Assembly (NCBI RefSeq): GCF_032884065.1
Contig: NC_088868.1
Span: 5,459,647-5,523,646 of the forward strand
Reading direction: 5' to 3'
DNA: 64,000 nucleotides
Origin: Artemia franciscana
Taxonomy: Eukaryota; Arthropoda; Branchiopoda; Anostraca; Artemiidae
Shown here: positions 55,421 through 64,000 of the stretch, piece after piece
Numbering within the stretch: the stretch's first letter is position 1
Layout of the letters: each line of letters opens with the position of its first letter
Made by a program: the position numbers and the translations under genes
The notes under the pieces: generated by a model
The model's input: the letters and a program-made list of their open reading frames with translations, nothing else
Told to the model about the DNA's origin: nothing
Database searches by the model: none

Positions 55421-55938
55421 ATCTGTTTTTGGATCAGTTGTCCTCTTATGAAAACCTTTTCTGAATATTCAAAATATGCTGTTTTCCTTCAATTCCTAAG
55501 ATGCATTCCATGAATTTCAAAACACCAATAAAGGGGTTTCCATGTTGATAAGAATTACATTGATAAGAGCTGCCAATTTAAAAAATCTAACACAGTTAAC
55601 ATATATTTGTAATTTGATTGTCAGCTTGTGTCTGGAGTTGAGGTGTCAAGATGTTGAATGTTAGTCTAACATAGTCTTGAAATAGTTTTCCTTGAATTTT
55701 TATAAATTTGTCACTCTGACTTTTAATTGTGGAAACTTTTGTTGCTATCATTCTTGTCAACACACCAACCCTCTTATTGCTGTTTCAAAATTTATGGAAT
55801 GCATCTGAAAAACTATAAAACAGTGATGCCATTTTATTTTGGATTTAGAAAAGGATTCTTCTGAAGAAAATAGGAAAGAATGATTTTTTGATCCTTATTC
55901 CATATCAAAAAGTAAGAATTTCATCAATTATTATGTTA

Positions 55939-55970
<32 letters not shown>

Positions 55971-55999
55971 GTCTAGGGCTATATGTGACCATTAGGGTG
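55421..55999. other. Unassigned AT-rich sequence
   Basis: Between the two RTE fragments; contains a short (TA)n at 55944-55970. Nothing else recognised. Confidence 0.5.
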
Positions 56000-56470
56000 G
56001 GGTTGTGGATGAATTGTCAAAAAGCAGAGGAAACCATAAAACTGAACAGAAGATTAACAACCTAAACATGTCTCCAAGATTAGAATATTGGAAGCTACAG
56101 TGATGACAGTAGTCAAATACAGTTCTGAAGCATGGGTGCTCCAAAAAATGGAGGAACATTTGCTAACTGTTTTCCAGAGGAATCGCCTAAGGATTGTATT
56201 GAATACCCAACTGACTGACTGTATCCCAAATAGTAGGCCATATGAAAAGTGTGGTTCAATCATGCTTTCATTGACTATAATGAGAGAAAGGTTGAGATGG
56301 CTAGGGTACATTCTGCATATGAAACATGACATATTGCCAAAGATTGTTCTTTTTGGCCACCTGTCTAGGGCCAAACAAAAAAGCAGGCCGTCCCGAGTTT
56401 GGGAGGGAGGATGTTGTAAGGTTATCAAGCAACTGAAATGCCAACTTGATGTTTTATTCAACAGCTAAGG
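56000..56470 (+). pseudogene. RTE-like LINE, second 3' fragment
   Basis: Open on + from 56088: MTVVKYSSEAWVLQKMEEHL, VFQRNRLRIVLNTQLTD, YEKCGSIMLSLTIMRERLRW, LGYILHMK, KIVLFGHLSRAKQK. Same RT C-terminal region as 54936-55165, same strand, 1.1 kb apart. 5'-truncated just upstream of the RILEA block. Confidence 0.85.
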
Positions 56471-58369
<1,899 letters not shown>

Positions 58370-58589
58370 TTGTGTGTTTTTTCAGCATTCTCGTTTGGCC
58401 TTAAAAAAACATTTCTGATCGTTTTCTTTCTTTATATTATGGCAGACCAATGTGGTTTAAGAAATTATCTATGATATTTTAGTGATGGAGAATCAGAAAT
58501 TGAAGGTTTTTTGGAACTTTTAAATAATTTAGGAGGTGAACTAGTTTTACAATTGAAAAAGAAACAAAATTATAGAAACATAGAAACAA
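58370..58589 (+). repeat. Inverted copy of the 59010-59225 junction region
   Basis: On + it repeats, in opposite orientation, the end of the fold-back element (TTCTCGTTTGGCCTTAAAAA, GGCAGACCAATGTGGTTTAA) joined to the same Penelope-like RT segment (GAATCAGAAATTGAAGGTTT, AATTTAGGAGGTGAAC). Confidence 0.8.
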
Positions 58590-59130
58590 ACTTATCCCAC
58601 AAAAAATTCTGTAGCTAGTTGGGATTTAAAAGTTGCTTTTATATTATATTGTTTAAAGTTTTTTCTTAATTTTTGTGATAAAAATGAAACATTGGGTAAG
58701 TTATGTAATTTGATAAATCTCAATGATTTGATTCATCTTCTATCATTTTCAGTGCAATTCAATTTTTTTTATTATTAGAGAAATCATCTTTTTGGGATAT
58801 CTATTCCCAATTAAATATCTTGAAGGAAAATGAGTCCCCTGCTCAAATTGTGGTGGTGATAATTTCAATACCCTATCAACAAGAGAAGCAATTACTTCCC
58901 TTTTAAGTTGAATATGATAATTCAGCATAAAAGTCTAATAATGGCTATTGTTAGGAAATTGAAAAAGCTAATGCTTTATTATTTCTATGGATTCTTATAT
59001 CCAAATTGGTAACTTATTCTTTGTTTCTTTTTCAATTGTTAAAATTTGTTCACCTCCTAAATGATTTAAAAGTTCCCAAAAACCTTCAATTTCTGATTCT
59101 TCATAATTTCAAATAACTAAAATATCATAG

Positions 59131-59764
59131 ATAATTTCTTAAACCGCATTGGTCTGCCATAATATAAAAAAAGAAAACAATCAAATATGTTTTTTTTAAG
59201 GCCAAACGAGAATACTGAAAAAACATACAAAGCGAATATTTCGAGTGGACAACCGCCTCTCTTCTTCAGCTTGAACAAATAATATACAAGGGAAACGCCG
59301 AAGAAAAAAACAACAAAACAAACGAGGAAAGTTAATGTAAAAAATCAATGAAAAACCAAAAAATTAACAGATAAATAAAATTAAATAAAAACAAGAATTG
59401 TAAGAACTAAAACGAAATACCTAACAACCAGAAAGCGAGTCAATCGCCAATATCCGCGATTTGCACAAAATCCAAAAACTTAGAACTGCCATCAACGGAT
59501 ACTTGCAAACAATAATTTTTTGGCTTTTATTGAATTTTATTTATCTTTTAATTTCTGGTTTTTTCATTGTTTTTTTGTTTTCACATTGACTTTCCGTATT
59601 TGTTTTGTTGTTTTTTTCTTCGGCATTTTCCTTGTATATATTACTTTGTTCTTGCTGAAGAAGAGAGGCGGTTGTCCACTCGAAATATTCGATTTATGTG
59701 TTTTTTTCAGTATTCTCGTTTGGCCTTAAAAACTCCATTTTTTATTGTTTTCTTTCTTTATACT
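59131..59764. mobile_element. Fold-back element inserted at the YIDD codons of the Penelope-like RT
   Basis: Inverted arms meet in a ~120-bp centre (about 59400-59520): CCAAACGAGAATACTGAAAA / TTTTCAGTATTCTCGTTTGG, GCGGTTGTCCACTCGAAATA, CTGAAGAAGAGAGGCGG. The flanks carry AATATCATAGAT and AATATCATCTAT, i.e. both sides keep the RT's YIDD codons, which fits a ~12-bp target duplication. The end near 59131-59160 (GGCAGACCAATGCGGTTTAA on -) resembles the tail of the 50.1-kb element. Confidence 0.75.
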
Positions 59765-60439
59765 ATAATATCATCTATGTATCTTCCCCAAGATTTTAGT
59801 TTTGAAAAATATGTTTTATAGTTAAAGTTTGAACATGATCTTCGTAAATATTTGCAAAAAAGGGTTTAAAGATCCTCCCATTGGTAATCCCTCATTTGAT
59901 GAAAGAAATTATCTCTAAACTTGAAATAGTTTGTGTATTTACTAGCTATTTAAACTAAATTTAATATAGTTTCTAACTCTATTCCTGCTACTGATTCTAC
60001 TTTTGTATTTTTATATTTATTTCCAGGTTTTTTTTCTCTATAAAATCGTAATAGATTTACCAAATGGTACCTATGTGTGCATTGATTGTACATCAAAACT
60101 AAACAACCTCAATTCACTTGATATTTCTATATATTTTAGTTTGTTTTTTAAGAGTTCTGAGTTTTTTATGTTGGAATTTCGGAGATATAATAGAGGTTTA
60201 AGTGGCTTTGCCAACCATTGCTCAATTTTTTCCGTTGATGATTAGATGTCAATACTACAGGTCTCAGAGGAATGCCCGCTTGTATTTTTGAAAAAGCATA
60301 TATTCTCGGGTAAACTGACCCTTTCAGAAAGAATCCATAGTAAATCTGCAGTACAATATTTCTGTTGCTTTTAAGATCAGTTAAATTCTTTTTTAATTTT
60401 TTGCTTCATAAGGCTCAGTTGGGTCTATTCCAAGTTTTT

Positions 60440-62468
60440 ATGGCACTTGTCATTAACCAAGTGACCTATAGCAATCGCAAATTCTGTCGGTCTGTCTGTC
60501 TGTCGGTCCCGGTTTTGCTACTTTAGGCACTTCTAGGTAAGCTAGGACGACGAAATTTGGCAGGCGTATCAGGGACCGAACCAGATTAAATTAGAAATAG
60601 TCGTTTTCTCGATTTGACCATCTGGGGGGGGGGGGTAATTCGGAAAAAAAGAAAAAATGAAGTATTTTTAACTTACGAACGGTTGATCAGATCTGAATGA
60701 AATTTGATGTTTGGAAGGATATCTTGTCTCAGAGCTCTTATTTTAAATCCTGATTGGATCTGGTGACACTGGGGGGGGGGGGGGGTTGGGAGGGGGAAAC
60801 CTAAAATCTTGGAAAATACTTAGAGTGGAGGGATCGGGATGAAACTTGGTGGGAAAAATAAGCACAAGTCCTAGATACATGGTTGACATAACCGAAACGG
60901 AACCGCTCTAACCGCTCTCTTTGGGGTAGTTGGGGGGGGGGGTAATTCTGAAAAATTAAAAAAATGAGGTATTTTTGACTTACGAACGGGTGATACGTGA
61001 AGAAGTCTTAGATACGTGATTGACGTAATGGGAACGGATCCGCTCTATTTGGGAGAGTTGGGGGGGAGGGTTAACTCTGAAAAATTAGAAAAAATGACGT
61101 ATTTTTAACTTACAAAAGAGTGATCAGATCTTCATGAAACTTCATATTTAGGAGGACCTCTTAACTCAAATCTCTTATTTTAAATATCAATCGGATCCAG
61201 CGTAATTGGGGGGGGGGGGGACCGGAAATCTTAGAAAATACTTAAAGCGGAGGGATCAGGATGAAACTGGGTGGGAAGAATAAAAACCTGTCTAAGATAC
61301 GTGACTGACATAAACGGACCGGATCCGCTCTCTTTGGTGGAGTTGTGGGGGAGGGTGATTTGGAAATATGAGGTATTTGTAACTTACGAACGGGTGATCA
61401 GATCTTAATGAAATTTGATATTTTGAAGGATCTTGTGCTTTAAAGCTCTTATTTCAAATTCCTAGCAGATCCTATGACATTGGGGGAAGTTGGAGGGGGA
61501 AACCGGAATTCTTGGAAAACGTGGAAATTGGGGTATTTTTGTCTTACGAATAGGTGATCGAATCTTAATGAAACTTGATATATAGAAGGATCTCATGTCT
61601 CAAATGCTTGATTTTCAATTCGATTTGGATCCGGGGACATAAGGGATTGGAGGAAGGAAACAGAAATCTTGGAAAACGCTTAGAGTGGGGATATCGGGAT
61701 GAAACTTGATGGGAAGAATAAGCACAAGTTCTAGATACGTGATTGACATAATTGGAACGGATCCTTTCTCAATGGAGGAGCTGGGGGTTGTCAATTTGGA
61801 AAAATTAGAAAAATTGAGGTATTTTTAACTTAAGAACGGGTGACCGGGTCTTAATGAAATTTGATATTTAGAAGGAATCCATGTCTCAGAGCTCTTATTT
61901 CAAATCCCGACCAGATCTGTTGACATCGGGAGAAGTTGGAGGGGACATCGGAAATCTTGAAAAACGCTTAGAGTGGAGGAATCGGGATGAATCTTGGTGG
62001 ATAGAATTAGCAAATGTCATAGATAGATACATGATTAACGTAACCGTATTGGATTCGCTCTCTTTGGGAGAGTTGGGGGAGGGATTCAGTGCTTTGGCGA
62101 GTTTGGTGCTTCTGGACGTGCTAGCACGATAAAAATTGGTAGGCGTGTCAGGGAGCTGCACAAATTGACTTGATAAAGTTGTTTTCCCATATTCGACCAT
62201 CTGGGGGGTTTAAGGGAAAGGAAAAATTTGAAAAAAATGAAATATTTATAACTTACGAGTGGTTGATTGGATCTTAATGAATTTTGATATTTAGAAGGAC
62301 ATCGTGACTTAGAGATCTTATTTTAAATCCCGACCGGCATTAAGCCTCTGATTTTCCTTTTAAATCAATCTATTGGTTCTTAGAATTTTGTTAGAGCTCA
62401 TACCATAGCTCTTGGCTCTTAGCTCTTCTGGCCTCGTCACAAGTGCTATATGAGCTCTTAGCTCTTGT
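60440..62468 (+). mobile_element. Tandem-repeat-cored element, complete copy C, inserted in a Penelope-like element
   Basis: About 2.03 kb. It begins GGCACTTGTCATTAACC, then a GTCTGTCTGTCTG stretch, then about six irregular units (150-440 bp apart) each with GATCAGATCTTAATGAAA, a GGGGG-rich tract and CTAGATACGTGATTGAC, and ends with GAGCTCTTAGCTCTTG. The flanks on both sides belong to one Penelope-like RT reading frame and share TTTAT, which I read as a 4-5 bp target-site duplication. No protein is encoded. The class is unknown; a non-autonomous DNA or Helitron-type element is possible. Confidence 0.82.
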
Positions 62469-62950
62469 TTATAAGTCAAATTATCATTTAGAATTGCTTC
62501 TATTTTACTATTGTAATCATCTTTTTCTAGAATTACTATTGATTTACTTTTATCAGCTTTCGTTATTATTAAAGAATCATCTGTTTCTAGATCTTTTAAA
62601 ATTTTTGTATCTTTGTTTTTTGAGTTTTCTTGAAAATTATTTTTAAAATTTGAAAATATTCATAATCCCGTGTCTTAAATCATCTGCATTATTTACCTTT
62701 AAAAAAACTATGAATCTCTGTCTCAACCTTTGAAACTATTTCTTCAATTGGTACTTTTTTAAGAGTCAGTCCAAATTTCACCCGTTTTTCCAGCAGAGAA
62801 AGGGGTGAAATTTTGATTTGGAATATTTGGATATTTATTTTTTAAAGTTTTTTTCCATTGCTTTTTAAATATTATTCCAATTTACTCTCTGTATTTTCAT
62901 TTATTAAGATTTAACCAGAAGCCAGATCAGACAATCTACTTACGTCCTTT

Positions 62951-63498
62951 GATGTTTGACTTAATTTCCCAATCGAAAAAAATATGAATCACAAATCTAA
63001 ATAAAATTCACTCCACAAATGAAATTTTCACATAAATATAGACTTGAGAACCCTGAAGCCCTGAAAAAAACTTTGTTTTTAACTTCCTTTCTAACAGTCT
63101 AGGCGATGAGCTGTTAGTTATAACAATATATACCAAACTTAATAGAATAATATTGTATAGTATTATATAATTATGTTATTCTATAACATTATATATAATA
63201 TATAACAAAATTATATATAAACAAAATATATAACAAAATTCTGTTTTGGGGAGTTTAGAACCTAAATAAATGTAGAAGCTAAAGACCTAAAAACCTAAAG
63301 AACCTAAGGAAGAAGACAGGAAAATGAAGTCGAAATGAATTAAAAATGAAGAGGAAGAACCTAACGAAGAAGACAGGAAAATGAAGTTAAATTTCTCAAG
63401 TTTAATGCTGCTCCTCAGGAAGCTGAGACACTGCTACATATTTTTTTTTATTTAAACGAATACTGGAATAATGTACAGATAATAAAAGTAAAAAATAT
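62951..63498. other. Unassigned AT-rich sequence
   Basis: TATAAC/ATATAT-rich stretch at 63130-63240 and a ~65-bp direct repeat at about 63290-63395 (GAAGACAGGAAAATGAAGT twice). No gene recognised. Confidence 0.5.
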
Positions 63499-64000
63499 CA
63501 ATCATTAGCAATGAGAACCAAAAAACTGTTGCAATGGAAGTAGTTGGTATTTGATGTGGTACATCAGTATGTACCATCAGTATGTTGTAGAAGTATGTTT
63601 CAATCACTAACAATGAGAATCAGAAAACTCTTGCAATGGAAATAGTTGCTATTTGATGTGCTGCATCAGTATGTACAATAGGTATGTTGTAGGAGTGTTT
63701 TTCAATCATTAGCAATGATTAGCATCAGTATGTACCATCAGTATGTTGCAGAAGTATGTTTCAATCACTAGCAATGCGAACTAAAAACTGTTGCAATGGA
63801 AGTAGTTCGTATTTGATGTGGTACATCAGTATGTACCATCAGTATGTTGTAGAAGTATGTTTCAATCACTAACAATGAGAACTAAAAACTCTTGCAATGG
63901 AAGTAGTTGGTATTTGATGTGCTGCATCAGTATGTACAATAAGTATGTTGTAGGAGTATTTTTCAATCATTAGCAATGATTAGCATCAGTATGTACCATC
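63499..64000 (+). repeat. Higher-order tandem array, ~260-bp period, runs off the window
   Basis: Three sub-units of about 101, 102 and 58 bp (starts CAATCATTAGC / CAATCACTAAC / CAATCATTAGCAATGATTAGC) repeat in the same order from 63499 and from about 63760. Shared blocks: TTGCAATGGAAGTAGTTGG, CATCAGTATGTACCATCAGT, GTTGTAGAAGTATGTTTC. Confidence 0.9.

Larger units (their letters stand above)
58590..62950 (-). pseudogene. Penelope-like retroelement, decayed, interrupted twice
   Basis: Read on -: N-terminal LLEKRVKFGLTLKKVPIEEI (about 62751-62803), ITKADKSKSIVIL (about 62530-62570); [2-kb insert 60440-62468]; YPRIYAFSKIQAGIPLRPVV (about 60246-60310), LRLFSFDVQS (about 60085-60120), GLPMGG-type block with frame break (about 59861-59895), GRYIDDIIV (59761-59790); [fold-back insert]; ESEIEGFWELLNHLGGE (about 59070-59120), DIRIHRNNKALAFSI, YPKKMISLIIKK (about 58765-58800), QYNIKATFK (about 58625-58672). 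These are the RT blocks of Penelope-like elements, ending with the post-RT domain. No GIY-YIG domain is visible. Numerous stops: inactive. Confidence 0.85.

Noticed and set aside
59520..59821. Two open frames on + rich in Phe
   Set aside because: They lie in the fold-back element's arm and opposite a recognisable Penelope-like RT on -.

Overview
This is eukaryotic nuclear DNA, almost certainly from an invertebrate animal and most likely an arthropod. It is AT-rich and dominated by transposable elements, satellite-like tandem arrays, (TA)n microsatellites and A/T homopolymers of 50-66 bp. The mix of CR1-like, gag/RNase H type and RTE-like LINEs, a Penelope-like element, a tRNA-derived SINE and several fold-back families suggests a crustacean; a branchiopod such as Artemia is my guess from general familiarity with this repeat style, not something the sequence proves. 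There are no bacterial-type genes, rRNA, CRISPR or operons.

One complete host gene is present: a five-exon OTUD6B-like deubiquitinase on the + strand (19967-43479, 888 nt of CDS, 295 aa). All four splice junctions follow GT-AG and keep the frame. The catalytic cysteine codon is split by intron 3. The cysteine and the catalytic histidine lie on either side of a 10.9-kb intron 4 that holds three abutting tandem arrays (about 111-bp, about 80-bp and 42-bp units; 32590-39715).

Left flank (1-19.9 kb): two copies of a tandem-repeat-cored element (1777-3049 and, inverted, 4030-5253) with associated fold-back repeats; a CR1-like LINE fragment and a decayed gag/EN/RT/RNase H LINE on + (5254-9470); an old CR1-like LINE on - (9475-16110) split by a younger, full-length, apparently intact LINE (10789-15812, ORF1 311 aa, ORF2 970 aa); then a tandem duplication (16760-18491) carrying a TA-flanked MITE whose empty site survives in the sister copy.

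Right flank (43.5-64 kb): a tandem segmental duplication (44390-49490), a 420-bp palindromic element with 12-bp flanking repeats (50136-50591), RTE-like LINE remnants (52990-56470) with another LINE 3' end between them, a 255-bp (TA)n tract, and a decayed Penelope-like element on - (58590-62950) broken by a fold-back element and by a 2-kb copy of the tandem-repeat-cored element. The window ends in a higher-order tandem array (63499-64000).

The most novel-looking items are: the 2-kb tandem-repeat-cored element with G-tract periodicity and a reconstructable insertion site; a fold-back family sharing a CTGANGA...CGAAA motif, a similar 3' end and roughly 12-bp target duplications; and the in-frame tandem-repeat ORF between ORF1 and ORF2 of the young LINE.
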